DNA from: Candidatus Rokuibacteriota bacterium
Lineage (GTDB): Bacteria; Methylomirabilota; Methylomirabilia; Rokubacteriales; CSP1-6
Direction: 5' to 3'
Length of the DNA: 64,000 nucleotides
Assembly (NCBI GenBank): GCA_003220225.1
Contig: QHRU01000037.1
Coordinates: forward strand, 58,975 to 122,974
Both the position numbers and the translations under genes were made by a program. How positions within the stretch are numbered: position 1 is the first letter of the stretch; each line of letters opens with the position of its first letter. Shown piece by piece: positions 36,329-45,821 of the stretch. Under the pieces are notes generated by a model, which was given only the letters and a program-made list of their open reading frames with translations, was not told the origin of the DNA and ran no database searches.

Positions 36329-36744
36329 AGCCGCGCGAGTACGAGCACGCGGCCCTTGGCGCCGACGGCGGTCTCGCCCGCCGCGTTGCGGAGCCGGCCG
36401 CGTAGCTCGACGACGTCGCCGCCGAGCCGCGGCGTGGGTCGCACGGCGACGACCAGCCACTCCAGGCGCACGGTCTCGTCGGCGAACACGGGACGTCGGA
36501 AGCGGAACCAGAAATCCAGCCCCAGCATCGCCGAGTCCCGCGAAAAGTGCGTCGCCGTCAGTCCCATGAGGAGCCCGGTCGTCTGCGCGCCGCTGGCGAT
36601 CGGCCGCCCGAAGCGCGTGCCGGCGGCGTACGCGGGATCGTGATGGATGGGGTTGCCGTCGCCGGCGCGCCGCGCGTACTCGGCGACGTCGTCGGGACGC
36701 AGCGTGATCTCGGCGCCGAAGCGATCGTGCGCGCGGACCGGCAT
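36325..36744 (-). CDS. MaoC-like (R)-specific enoyl-CoA hydratase/dehydratase
   Basis: Hot-dog-fold protein of 139 residues. The hydratase motif is present as the catalytic aspartate and histidine in GDGNPIHHDPAYAAGTRFGRPIASG. It probably hydrates or dehydrates acyl-CoA. The ATG is coupled to the upstream TPR-like gene (TGATG). Confidence 0.88.
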   Translation of the reverse strand: MPVRAHDRFGAEITLRPDDVAEYARRAGDGNPIHHDPAYAAGTRFGRPIASGAQTTGLLMGLTATHFSRDSAMLGLDFWFRFRRPVFADETVRLEWLVVAVRPTPRLGGDVVELRGRLRNAAGETAVGAKGRVLVLARL

Positions 36745-38165
36745 CACGCCGGCTCCCGGCCGATCTCCTCGAACAGCCGGCGCACACGCGTGAAGGCGCC
36801 GGCGAGCTCGCGCTCCGAGAGCCCTTCCTCCAGCGCCGTGCGCAGCCGCGTCCACAGCTTGTCGCTCCGCACGATCGCCGCCTCACGGTCGCCGGCGTCG
36901 GCGACCTCGCGGATGGCGAGCGCGCTCGTCTCGGTCCAGCCCTCGAACGCCCGCACCAGCGCGGCGCGCGTCTCCGACTGGCGGTCGGGCGCGGTGCCGG
37001 CCAGGCGCAGCGCGCGGAGCAGCGGCTCGATGGCCTCCTCGAAGGCGCCGGCCTCGACGCGCCGCAGGCCGAGCTTGTTGTAGCCCCACCAGAGGCGACG
37101 GTCGACCTCCTCGCGGCGCTTGGGCGGCAGCGCCTCGTCGTGAACGCTCTCGAGCAGGCGCTCCGCGCGCTCGAGCGAGCCCAGCGCCTCCGTCTCGCGC
37201 GCCTCCTGCATCGCGCGGATCGCCTGCGCGGTGAGCTGGCCGATCTCGCCGCTGAACGTCCCGGAGAAGAGCTCGCGGAACGTCTCGGCGCGCGCGGCCG
37301 GCACGCGCGGATGCGCGAGCGCCTCGCGCAGGAGACGCCGCGCCGCCGGGAACTCCTGCCGCTGGACGAGCGCCATCACCACCTGCTCGTACGCCGGCCA
37401 CAGCCGCGCCTCCGCCGTCACGGCCAGGTCGCGGAGGTCCGTGTCGCCCGGCGCCGCCGCGCGGCCGCGGTCGAGCCAGGCGAGCGCGTCGCGCAAGTCG
37501 CCCACGCGGCTCTCCGAGTCGGGCGCCACGTGCGCGCCAGAGGAGGCGATGAGGTCCCGGGCGACGCCGAGCGCGAGCGTCACCAGCTGGCGCCGGTACG
37601 TCGCGCGCTCGGCCTCGGGCGAGGCCTCGGTCGCGGCCTCGAGCGCGGCGCGCGCGCCGGCGTGGTCGCCCAGCGCCTGCTGCGCGAGCGCCAGGACCGA
37701 CCACAGCGCGGCCGCCTCCCGGGCGCCGGCGGGCCGTCGCGCGGGCGGCGCGTCGTTGCCGAGGGCGGCGGCGGCGATGCTGACGACGTCGGCGTAGCGA
37801 TGCTGCTGGTACAGCTCGAAGCAGCGGTCCACGATCGCGATGGGGCCCTCGACGCTGGACTCGACGGCCGGCGTGACGGCAACCTCGACGACGGGCGCGG
37901 CAGGCGCCGCGCGCGGAAACGGCGGCTGCGCGGGCGCGGGCGCGAGGGCCGACGCCGGAGGCATCTTCAGATAGGCCTCGCGGCGGCTCGCGGCGTGCCG
38001 GGGGATGCTCGAGCGCCAGCGCCGCGGGGCCGGCTCGGCCGGCGTCGACGCGCCGCGGGCGGGATGCTTCGGCCTCGACGGCCAGAGTAGCTCGAGCGTA
38101 CCGAGCACCACGAGCCCGAGCGCGCCGAGCGCGGCGAGGACGATCAGCGCTTCTTCGGTCAGCAC
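36744..38165 (-). CDS. TPR-like membrane-anchored protein, unknown function
   Basis: Protein of 473 residues: one N-terminal membrane helix (about 8-28), a Pro/Ala-rich linker (about 30-105), then alpha-helical repeats resembling tetratricopeptides through the C-terminus. No enzyme motif. GTG start overlapping the oxidoreductase stop. Probably a scaffold facing the cytoplasm; function unknown. Confidence 0.7.
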   Translation of the reverse strand: MLTEEALIVLAALGALGLVVLGTLELLWPSRPKHPARGASTPAEPAPRRWRSSIPRHAASRREAYLKMPPASALAPAPAQPPFPRAAPAAPVVEVAVTPAVESSVEGPIAIVDRCFELYQQHRYADVVSIAAAALGNDAPPARRPAGAREAAALWSVLALAQQALGDHAGARAALEAATEASPEAERATYRRQLVTLALGVARDLIASSGAHVAPDSESRVGDLRDALAWLDRGRAAAPGDTDLRDLAVTAEARLWPAYEQVVMALVQRQEFPAARRLLREALAHPRVPAARAETFRELFSGTFSGEIGQLTAQAIRAMQEARETEALGSLERAERLLESVHDEALPPKRREEVDRRLWWGYNKLGLRRVEAGAFEEAIEPLLRALRLAGTAPDRQSETRAALVRAFEGWTETSALAIREVADAGDREAAIVRSDKLWTRLRTALEEGLSERELAGAFTRVRRLFEEIGREPA

Positions 38166-39127
38166 GCGGGCGTCACCGGGCGGCCCTCGGCGATCGAGCG
38201 GTAGGCGGCCAGGACCACCGCGAGGTCACGCCGCCCCTCGGTCCCGTCCGTCTCGGTCGCGCGGCCCGTGGTCATCGCGTCGTCGAAAGCTCGCAGCATC
38301 GCCTCGTGGCCCCGCGTGTCGCGCCGAAAGAGGCGCAATCGCAGGCCGCCCATGCCCCGCACGAGCGCCAACCGCCCGCGGTTGTCGACGAAGCACGTCG
38401 CGCGCGTCCCGGTCACCGAAGACCATTGAAACCGGGGAAGGCCGTGAGCGCCAAGAGAATTGGCGAGGAATCCTATCACGCCGCCCTCGCACTCGGCGAG
38501 CAGGTCGACGGCGTCCTCGCCCGCCATGTCCGCGATGGTCTGGGGCGGGCGGAGCGCGAACACGCGGCGGACCTCGCCGCCCCACCAGCGCAGGGCGTGC
38601 ACGTAATGGATGCCGGTGTCGATCAGGGCGCCACCGCCCGCGCCGGGCGTGAGCCGCCATCCCGTGTGCCGGCGCCAGGCGCGCGCGACCAGGTGCACCT
38701 CGCGCGGATCGCCGAGCGTCCCGGCGTCGAGCGCGCGACGGACCCAGCGGAAGGCCGGCATGAAACGGAAGTTCTCGGCGGTCATGAGCACGCGGCCTGC
38801 GCGCGCGGCCGCCTCGATCATGCGGTCGGCCTCCTCGAGCGTGCGCGCGAGCGGTTTTTCGACGAGCACGTGGCGGCCGGCCGCGAGTGCCTGCAGCACG
38901 TCGTCGAGGTGGCGGTCGTGCGGCGTGCAGACGAGCGCGGCACGCGCGCGCGGGTCGCCCAGCGCCTCCGCGTACCCGCCGTAGGCGCCCACCCCGCCGA
39001 ACTCGCGCGCGTACGCCCGCGCGCGGGCGACGTCGCGGCTCGCGAAGATCAGCGGCAGGCGCAGCCGGCGCGCAGCCGCCGCGTGGCGGCGTGCGATCCA
39101 GCCGCAGCCGAGGACCACCAACGCCAT
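38159..39127 (-). CDS. Gfo/Idh/MocA-family oxidoreductase
   Basis: NAD(P)-dependent dehydrogenase of 322 residues with an N-terminal Rossmann motif (VVLGCGWIARRHA), the family EKP motif (HVLVEKPLART) and GGGALIDTGIHYVHALRWW near the active site. Likely acts on a sugar, inositol or related compound. It starts divergently from the thiolase gene across a 56-base AT-richer gap. Confidence 0.9.
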   Translation of the reverse strand: MALVVLGCGWIARRHAAAARRLRLPLIFASRDVARARAYAREFGGVGAYGGYAEALGDPRARAALVCTPHDRHLDDVLQALAAGRHVLVEKPLARTLEEADRMIEAAARAGRVLMTAENFRFMPAFRWVRRALDAGTLGDPREVHLVARAWRRHTGWRLTPGAGGGALIDTGIHYVHALRWWGGEVRRVFALRPPQTIADMAGEDAVDLLAECEGGVIGFLANSLGAHGLPRFQWSSVTGTRATCFVDNRGRLALVRGMGGLRLRLFRRDTRGHEAMLRAFDDAMTTGRATETDGTEGRRDLAVVLAAYRSIAEGRPVTPAC

Positions 39128-39183
39128 GGTCTTTATTCTATTGTTATGATGACAAGTGAGCGATCCGTCGAACGGAGGCCCGC

Positions 39184-40338
39184 ATGCGTCGAGTGGCGGT
39201 GATCGGAGTCGGCGTCACGCAGTTCGGCCGGCACGAGCGCACGTCGGCCGAGCTGTTCGCGGAGGCGGCAGCCGACGCGCTCGCCGACGCGGAGATGCCC
39301 GCCGCGCGCGTGCAGGCGCTCTACTACGGCAACGTCGTGGGCGGCGAGACCGAGAAGCAGCTCCACACCGGTCCGCAGGCCGCCTCGGTGCTCGGCATTC
39401 CGACCGTGCCCACCACGCGCTTCGAGACGGCGTGCGCCTCGTCGCACGCGGCCTTCCGCCACGCCGTGATGGAGATCGCCTCGGGCGCCTCCGACGTCGT
39501 GCTCGTCGGCGGCGCCGAGCGCGTGCTGAACGTGCCAACCGCCGACTCGACCGAGTACTTCGCGTACGCCTCCGATGCCTCCTGGGAGCAAACGCTCGGG
39601 CTCACCTTCCCCGGCGTGTTCGCGCTGGTGGCCCGGGCGCACATGCACAAGTACGGCACCACCGAGGAGCAGATGGCGGCGGTGGCCGTGAAGAACCACA
39701 AGCACGGCGTGCTGAATCCCAAGGCGCAGTTCCGCAAGGAGATCACCCTCGACACCGTGCTGAAGTCGCCGATGGTCGCCGATCCTCTGAAGCTCTACGA
39801 CTGCTGCCCGTTCACCGACGGCGGCGCCGCCCTCGTGCTCGTCTCCGAGGAGGTCGCGCGGAGATCGCGCCGGCCGATCTGGGTGCTCGCCTCCGCGGCC
39901 GCGTCGGACTGGATGCTCATCGGCGACAAGCGCGACCTCTCGCGCGTGCCGGCCACCGAGCGCGCGGCGGCGGCGGCATACCGGCAGGCGGGGATCGGGC
40001 CGCACGACGTCGACGTCGTCGAGCTGCACGACTGCTTCACCATCGCGGAGATCGTCGCCACCGAAGGGCTCGGCCTCTTCGAGCCGGGCGCGGGCGGCCT
40101 CGCCGCCGAGAAGGGCTGGACGAGCCTGGGCGGCCAGATCCCCGTGAACCCGTCGGGCGGGCTGAAGGCCAAGGGCCACCCGATCGGCGCCACCGGCGCG
40201 GCGCAGATCTGCGAGGTCGTCACGCAGCTGCGCGGCGAGGCGGGTCCGCGGCAGGTCGAGGGCGCGCGTCGCGGCCTCACCCACACTCTGGGCGGCAACA
40301 CCGCCACCGTCCTCGTGAGCCTCTTCGGTCGTGAGTGA
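39184..40338 (+). CDS. Thiolase (SCP2/acetyl-CoA acetyltransferase-like)
   Basis: Thiolase-fold enzyme of 384 residues. The nucleophilic cysteine is Cys84 (ETACASSHAA), and VELHDCFTIAE and GHPIGATGAAQ hold the catalytic histidines. It belongs to the SCP2-type branch that pairs with DUF35 proteins. It overlaps the DUF35 gene at 40331, so the two likely form a complex in acyl-CoA or ketone metabolism. Confidence 0.9.
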   Translation: MRRVAVIGVGVTQFGRHERTSAELFAEAAADALADAEMPAARVQALYYGNVVGGETEKQLHTGPQAASVLGIPTVPTTRFETACASSHAAFRHAVMEIASGASDVVLVGGAERVLNVPTADSTEYFAYASDASWEQTLGLTFPGVFALVARAHMHKYGTTEEQMAAVAVKNHKHGVLNPKAQFRKEITLDTVLKSPMVADPLKLYDCCPFTDGGAALVLVSEEVARRSRRPIWVLASAAASDWMLIGDKRDLSRVPATERAAAAAYRQAGIGPHDVDVVELHDCFTIAEIVATEGLGLFEPGAGGLAAEKGWTSLGGQIPVNPSGGLKAKGHPIGATGAAQICEVVTQLRGEAGPRQVEGARRGLTHTLGGNTATVLVSLFGRE

Positions 40339-40732
40339 GTCTTCTCAGGGCAAGGACACCTCTGGCGTCACGCTGGGCCGCTTCTTCGCGCAGGCGCGCG
40401 AGGGCGCGCTGACGGGGATCCGCTGCGTCGGCTGCGGCGCCCTCGCGGTGCCGCCCAAGGAGCTCTGCCCCGAGTGCGGCGCGCGCCGCTGGGAGCCGGT
40501 GCCGCTCTCCGGCGAGGGCACCATCGCCAGTTACACGGTCATCCGCGTGGCGCCGCGCGGCCACGCCGGCGACGCGCCCTACGCGATCGCCGCCGTGCGG
40601 CTGCGCGAGGGCGTGTCGCTGCTCGGCCGCGTGGTCGACGTTCCGCTCGAGGCGCTCGCCGTCGGTCTGCCCGTCCGCTTCCGCCCGATCGTCGTGAAGG
40701 ACCGTCCGGCCATCGCGTTCGGCCCCGCCTAG
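40331..40732 (+). CDS. DUF35 zinc-ribbon/OB-fold acyl-CoA-associated protein
   Basis: Protein of 133 residues with a rubredoxin-like zinc ribbon (Cys32, Cys35, Cys46, Cys49) followed by an OB-fold domain (GEGTIASYTVI onward). DUF35 proteins bind thiolases and channel acyl-CoA. GTG start overlapping the thiolase stop by eight bases. An obvious partner of the upstream gene. Confidence 0.92.
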   Translation: MSESSQGKDTSGVTLGRFFAQAREGALTGIRCVGCGALAVPPKELCPECGARRWEPVPLSGEGTIASYTVIRVAPRGHAGDAPYAIAAVRLREGVSLLGRVVDVPLEALAVGLPVRFRPIVVKDRPAIAFGPA

Positions 40733-40755
40733 CCTGCTATAGTCTGGGCGGCGGC

Positions 40756-43719
40756 ATGGGCCCGGACCTCCTCGACCTCGAGCTCGTCGTGCGCCGTCTC
40801 GCGGCCGACGCGAAGGCCCGGGTATCGGCCGACGCCGCCGCCATCTGGCTGCTCGGTCTCGACGGCAGCGAGCTGGACCTGCACACGGCGCTCGGCTTCG
40901 CGCGCGGCTCCACCGCGCGCACGCTCGCCCATCGTCCCTTCGGGCGCCTCGCGGAGTGGCTGACGACGCGCCGGCCGCCCGCGCTGGCCGCGGTCCCCGC
41001 CTCGCCCGCCGCCGGCCGCGCGTGGCTCGGCGAGGAGTCCATCCGCTCCGTGCTCGCGGTGCCGCTCGTCGCGGGCGGCATCCGGATCGGTCTCCTCGCC
41101 GCCTTCCGCCGGCGCCGCCCCTTCACGGCCAGCCATCTCGCCGCCATGCGCGAGGTGGCCGCCGCCGGCGGTCCGTCGATCCACGCGGCGCTGCGCTTCG
41201 CGGAGGAGCGCGAGCACGTCGAGCGCGCGGAGATGCTGCTCGCGGTGACCCAGACCCTCGCGTCGACCACCGATCTCCCGGCGGCGCTCGACGAGGTCGC
41301 GCACCGCACGGCGGCCGCGCTCGGGGCCGAGCGCTGCGAGATCGAGCTCGCGGACACCGGCCGGCCCGCGCGCGTGGCCTCGTTGAACGACGCGGTCGAG
41401 CTCGTCGTCCCGATCGGCCACGAGTACGACGCCATCGGCGCCTTGCGGCTCGTGCGCAGCGAGCGCGGAGAGTGGGCGCCGAACATCGTCGAGCTGGCCA
41501 CGGCCATCGCCGGGCAGATCGCGCTCGCCGCCGAGAACGCGCGGCTCGTTCGCCAGGCCGAGGCGCACGCCGACGAGCTGGGGGCGCTGCACGACGTCAC
41601 GGCCACGCTGACGTCGACGCTGGACCTGCCGACGGTGCTCGAGGCCGTCGCCGACTCCGCGCGCGCGCTCATCGGCGCCCAGCGCTGCGGCGTCTTCGAG
41701 CTGGACGCCTCGCAGCAGCTGGTGCCGCGCGTGAGCCGCGGCGTCCCCGTCGACGCGCTGCTCACGCTGCGGCCCGGCCAGGGCGCCATCGGCGCCGCCG
41801 CCCTCCGTCGCGCGCCGTTCTTCACGCCGGACTGGCGCGAGCACGAGCCGCCGGGTTACGCCACGGACCGGGTGGCCAACGGCGAGCTGATGCGGGACGC
41901 CGTGCGACGGCAGGGCGTGCGCGCGATCCTCGCCGTGCCCGTCGTGTTCAAGGACGCGCTCGTGGGCGTCATCGCGGCGGCGTGGGAGGAGCCGCACTCG
42001 TACGACGAGCGCGAGGTGCGGCTGCTGGCCGGGCTGGCGCGACAGGCGGCGGTCGCGCTCGACCGCGCCCGCGTGCACACGGCCGCCGTCCGCCGCGCCG
42101 ACGAGCTGGGCGCGCTGCTCCGCGCTGCGCGCACCGTCATGGCCGGCCTCGATCCGCGGGCGACCCTCGAGCAGATCGTGCACGACGCGGCCGGCATCGC
42201 CGGCACGCCGCACGTCAAGGTGCTGGTGGTCGATCCCACGACGCGCACGCTGCGGGTGGGCGCGCTGACGGGCTGCCCGGTGCCGCCCGACTTCTCGCTC
42301 GCGCTCGGCACCGGCTATTCCGGGCGCGTGGCCGTCACCGGCGAGCCGCTCTTCGCGGCCGACGTCGCCGACGACCCGCGCAACACGCTCCGCGAGCGCG
42401 ACCGCGACGCCGGCATGCTCACCTTCCTCGGCCTCCCGATCCGCAGCCGCGACCGCGTGTTCGGCGTGCTGAGCTTCAACACCACGACGCCGCGACGCTA
42501 CTCGCCGGCGGAGCTGGAGTACCTCGGCTCGTTCGCCGACCTCGCGGGCATCGCGCTCGACAACGCGCGCCTCTACGACGAGGCGCAGCAGGCGCTCGCC
42601 GACCTCAAGGCCGTCCAGCAGAAGCTGGTGCAGGGCGAGACGCTGCGCGCGCTCGGCGAGCTGGCGGGCGGCGCCGCGCACCATCTCAACAATCTCCTGA
42701 CGATCGTCGTCGGGCGCGTGCAGCTCCTGCTGCGCGGCGCGGAGGACGAGCGGCTGCGGCGGCCGCTCGCGATCATCGAGAAGGCGGCCAAGGACGGTGC
42801 GGAGGTGGTGCGGCGGCTGCAGCAGTTCTCGCGCACACACCAGCTCGGGCGCGCGCAGCCGCTGAGCCTCGACGACGTCGCGCGCGACGTGCTCGGTCTC
42901 ACGCGCGGCCACTGGCAGGACGGCGCCCGCGCGCGGGGCGTGAGCATCGAGGTGGAGAACCGGCTCGCCGGCGCGACGACGGTCGACGGCAACGCCGCCG
43001 CGCTGCGCGAAGCCGTGACCAATCTCGTCCTGAATGCCATCGACGCGATGCCGAAGGGCGGCCGCCTCACGCTGGAGACGCGCATCGACGGTGACCACGC
43101 GGTCCTCGTCGTCGCCGACACCGGCATCGGCATGTCGGAGAGCGTTCGCCTCAAGGCGCACGAGCCGTTCTTCACCACCAAGGGCGTGAAGGCCACCGGA
43201 CTCGGCCTCAGCGTGGCCTACGGCATCGTGCGCAGCCACGGTGGCGAGCTGGGCCTCGACAGCCGGGAAGGGCACGGCACGACCGTCACCCTGACCCTGC
43301 CGCGCGCCGCCGTGCCGCCCCCGACCGCACCCCCGGCGGCGCCACCGCGGACGGGTGCGCTACGGCTGCTCCTCGTCGACGACGAGCACGAGGTGCGCGA
43401 GGCGCTGGCGGAGATGCTCCAGAACCATGGCCACACCGTGCTGACGGCCACGGGCGCCGACGAAGCGCTCGCGCGGTTCGAGAGCGAGCCCGACCTCGAC
43501 CTCGTCCTCACCGACCTCGTCATGCCCGGCCGCACCGGCTGGGACGTGGCGGCGGGCGTGAAAGCGCGGCGGCCGCACGTCGCCGTCGGCCTCATCACGG
43601 GCTGGGGCGATACGACCGACGTCGACGAGGCGCGGCGCGCGCTGGTGGACTTCGTCGTCGAGAAGCCGGTGACCGTCGAGGCGCTGCAGGAGGCGGTCGC
43701 GCGCGTGCGTGACCGCTGA
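40756..43719 (+). CDS. Multi-GAF hybrid histidine kinase with receiver domain
   Basis: Cytoplasmic kinase of 987 residues. Four GAF-like sensor units come first (roughly 10-150, 170-270, 290-435, 455-615). A coiled coil leads to a HisKA-type helix pair with His642 in GGAAHHLNNLL, then an ATPase domain (NLVLNAIDAMPKGG, DTGIGM, ATGLGLSVAYG) and a Pro/Ala linker. A C-terminal receiver domain has Asp920 (LVLTDLVMPGRTG). The HHLNN form of the phosphoacceptor box groups it with GAF kinases of the NtrB/HisKA-like type. Ligands unknown. Confidence 0.9.
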   Translation: MGPDLLDLELVVRRLAADAKARVSADAAAIWLLGLDGSELDLHTALGFARGSTARTLAHRPFGRLAEWLTTRRPPALAAVPASPAAGRAWLGEESIRSVLAVPLVAGGIRIGLLAAFRRRRPFTASHLAAMREVAAAGGPSIHAALRFAEEREHVERAEMLLAVTQTLASTTDLPAALDEVAHRTAAALGAERCEIELADTGRPARVASLNDAVELVVPIGHEYDAIGALRLVRSERGEWAPNIVELATAIAGQIALAAENARLVRQAEAHADELGALHDVTATLTSTLDLPTVLEAVADSARALIGAQRCGVFELDASQQLVPRVSRGVPVDALLTLRPGQGAIGAAALRRAPFFTPDWREHEPPGYATDRVANGELMRDAVRRQGVRAILAVPVVFKDALVGVIAAAWEEPHSYDEREVRLLAGLARQAAVALDRARVHTAAVRRADELGALLRAARTVMAGLDPRATLEQIVHDAAGIAGTPHVKVLVVDPTTRTLRVGALTGCPVPPDFSLALGTGYSGRVAVTGEPLFAADVADDPRNTLRERDRDAGMLTFLGLPIRSRDRVFGVLSFNTTTPRRYSPAELEYLGSFADLAGIALDNARLYDEAQQALADLKAVQQKLVQGETLRALGELAGGAAHHLNNLLTIVVGRVQLLLRGAEDERLRRPLAIIEKAAKDGAEVVRRLQQFSRTHQLGRAQPLSLDDVARDVLGLTRGHWQDGARARGVSIEVENRLAGATTVDGNAAALREAVTNLVLNAIDAMPKGGRLTLETRIDGDHAVLVVADTGIGMSESVRLKAHEPFFTTKGVKATGLGLSVAYGIVRSHGGELGLDSREGHGTTVTLTLPRAAVPPPTAPPAAPPRTGALRLLLVDDEHEVREALAEMLQNHGHTVLTATGADEALARFESEPDLDLVLTDLVMPGRTGWDVAAGVKARRPHVAVGLITGWGDTTDVDEARRALVDFVVEKPVTVEALQEAVARVRDR

Positions 43720-43739
43720 GCGTCGCCGGTCGCGGCCCC

Positions 43740-44492
43740 TCACGTCTTTCTGGCGCGCACGAGCAGACAGAAGGGGCGCCGCCGCTCGTCGACCCAGTCC
43801 GGCCGCCGCCTCAGCTGCTCGGCGTCGGGGACGGGCTCAATCACCCGCTCGATCGAAAGTCCCGCGTCGATGAGCCCGTTGAGGAGACTCGCCAACGTGC
43901 GGTGATACTTCCGCACGCCGTCCTTGAACCAGTGCTCCTCGCGCAGCCCCTCCTCGGCGTAGGCGTCCACCGCCCAGTGCAATAGTCGTCCCGCCTCGTC
44001 CCGGATCCAGCCCTCGGTGCCGGCGCGAGTCAGATAGACCGGATGCTCGGTCGAGTAGACGAGGATGCCATCCGGGACGAGCCAGCCGGCGATGCGCCGG
44101 ACGAGCCCGCGGTAGTCCGCGACGTAATGGATGGCGAGCGAGCTCACGACGAGGTCGAAGCGACCGGACCCGAACGTGGCCTGCTCGATCGCCTCGCGCA
44201 CGTACGTCAGGCGCGGATGGCTCCGCTCGGCCCGGGCCAGCTCGAGCATCCGCTCGGAGAGGTCGACGCCGATCACCTCGGCGGCACCACGCTCGGCGAG
44301 ATGGTGCGCGAGCTGGCCTACGCCGCACCCGAGGTCGAGCACGCGGCGTCCCGAGACGTCGGGAAGGAGCGCCATGAAGCTCGGATACTCGAACGCCTTC
44401 GTCCAGCCGGCGCCGAAGCGCTCCAGCCGCGAGTAGCCCGCGAAGAAGTCCGGGTCGTCGTAGGTGTTCTGCGGCGGCGGGTCCGCGCTCAT
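43740..44492 (-). CDS. SAM-dependent methyltransferase
   Basis: Class I methyltransferase of 250 residues. Motif I is VLDLGCGVGQLAHHLA, followed by VIGVDLSERML and FDLVVSSLAIHYV. Small-molecule methyltransferases of the UbiE/type-11 group look like this. The ATG overlaps the stop of the iron-sulfur subunit gene (ATGA), which ties it to the molybdenum hydroxylase operon; its substrate may be related. Confidence 0.88.
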   Translation of the reverse strand: MSADPPPQNTYDDPDFFAGYSRLERFGAGWTKAFEYPSFMALLPDVSGRRVLDLGCGVGQLAHHLAERGAAEVIGVDLSERMLELARAERSHPRLTYVREAIEQATFGSGRFDLVVSSLAIHYVADYRGLVRRIAGWLVPDGILVYSTEHPVYLTRAGTEGWIRDEAGRLLHWAVDAYAEEGLREEHWFKDGVRKYHRTLASLLNGLIDAGLSIERVIEPVPDAEQLRRRPDWVDERRRPFCLLVRARKT

Positions 44493-44965
44493 CCCGGTTT
44501 CGGCGCGAGCGCGACGGCGGCCGCGCGCACCGCCTTCACGATCCCGTGGTAGCCGGTGCAGCGGCACAGGACGGCCGAGATTCCCTCGCGCACCTCGTCC
44601 TCGCTCGGCGCCGGATTCACGCGCAGCAGGTCGAGCGCGGTCAGCAGCATCCCCGGGGTGCAGAAGCCGCACTGCAGCCCGTGATGCTCCCGGAACGCCT
44701 CCTGGAGCGGGTGCAGCCTTCCGTCGCGCATCAGTCCCTCCACGGTCGTGATGTCGGCGCCGTCCGCCTGCACGGCGAGCATCAGGCAGGAGCGCGCGGC
44801 CTCGCCGTCGACGAGCACGGTGCAGGCGCCGCAGATGCCGTGCTCGCAACCGACGTGGGTGCCGGTGAGGCCGAGGTCCTCGCGCAGGAAGTCCACGAGC
44901 AGCTTGCGCGACTCGCAGCGGCCCTCGCGGGCCGCGCCGTTGACGGTGAGACGAACGTCAGCCAC
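44489..44965 (-). CDS. Molybdenum hydroxylase small (2Fe-2S) subunit, CoxS type
   Basis: Electron-transfer subunit of 158 residues. The plant-ferredoxin-like cluster uses Cys40, Cys45, Cys48 and Cys60; the second cluster uses Cys99, Cys102, Cys134 and Cys136. It passes electrons from the molybdenum centre to FAD. It overlaps the flavin subunit gene by eight bases. Confidence 0.95.
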   Translation of the reverse strand: MADVRLTVNGAAREGRCESRKLLVDFLREDLGLTGTHVGCEHGICGACTVLVDGEAARSCLMLAVQADGADITTVEGLMRDGRLHPLQEAFREHHGLQCGFCTPGMLLTALDLLRVNPAPSEDEVREGISAVLCRCTGYHGIVKAVRAAAVALAPKPG

Positions 44966-45821
44966 GCGCGGTCTCCCGCGCGCGCCTCAGCGCGCGCGCC
45001 GTGAGGACGCCGGCGAGGTGCCGCCGATAATCGGCGGAGGCGTGGAGGTCCGTGTCGGGCTCGACCAGCTCGCTCGCACGCCGCGCGGCGGCCTCGATGG
45101 CCGCGTCGCCGAGGCCGTCGCGCTCGAGGATCTGCTCGCACTCGCTCAGCCGCCGGGGGACTGGCCCCGCACCCGCCGTCGCCAACCTCGCCGTGACGCG
45201 CCCGCCGCCGCGCCACAGCGCGGCCGCCACGCCGACGATCGCGAAGTCGCCGTGGCGCCGCGCGAACTCCTCGAACGCCCAGCCCGCGCCCTCCGGCATC
45301 GCCGGCAAGCGCACCTCGGTGAGGACCTCGTCGGCGGCGAGCGTCGTCGTGAGGTAGGTCTCGAAGAGCGCGGCCGGCGCCAGCGTGCGCTCGCCCTTGG
45401 GTCCGCGCGCGACGACCTCGCCGTCGAGCGCCGTCAGCACGGCAGGGTACTCGGCGGAGGGATCGGCGTGGGCGATCGAGCCGCCGATGGTACCGCGCGA
45501 GCGGATGGGCAGGTGCCCGACCCAGCGCGTGGCCTCGCGCAGCAGGGGCAGCCGCCGCGCGACGACGGGCGAGAACTCGATCGTGCGCTGGCGCGTCATG
45601 GCGCCGAACCTCACCAGTCCATTCTCGTCGCGGATGTAGGCGAGCGCCCTGATGCGGTTGAGGTCTACCAGCGCCGCCGGCCGGGCCAGGCGGAAGTTGA
45701 GCAGCGGCACGAGGCTCTGGCCGCCCGCGAGCACCTTGGCGTCGCCCCCGTAGCGCACGAGAAGCGCGATGGCCTCGTCCAGCGTCGACGGCGCGTGGTA
45801 CTCGAACTTCGCGGGCTTCAC
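44958..45821 (-). CDS. Molybdenum hydroxylase medium (FAD) subunit, CoxM type
   Basis: FAD-binding subunit of 287 residues with the AGGQSLVPLLNFRLARP and RGTIGGSIAHADPSAEYPA motifs of the CoxM/XdhB family. GTG start overlapping the large-subunit stop (GTGA), which sets the start against a much longer open frame. Confidence 0.94.
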   Translation of the reverse strand: MKPAKFEYHAPSTLDEAIALLVRYGGDAKVLAGGQSLVPLLNFRLARPAALVDLNRIRALAYIRDENGLVRFGAMTRQRTIEFSPVVARRLPLLREATRWVGHLPIRSRGTIGGSIAHADPSAEYPAVLTALDGEVVARGPKGERTLAPAALFETYLTTTLAADEVLTEVRLPAMPEGAGWAFEEFARRHGDFAIVGVAAALWRGGGRVTARLATAGAGPVPRRLSECEQILERDGLGDAAIEAAARRASELVEPDTDLHASADYRRHLAGVLTARALRRARETARG

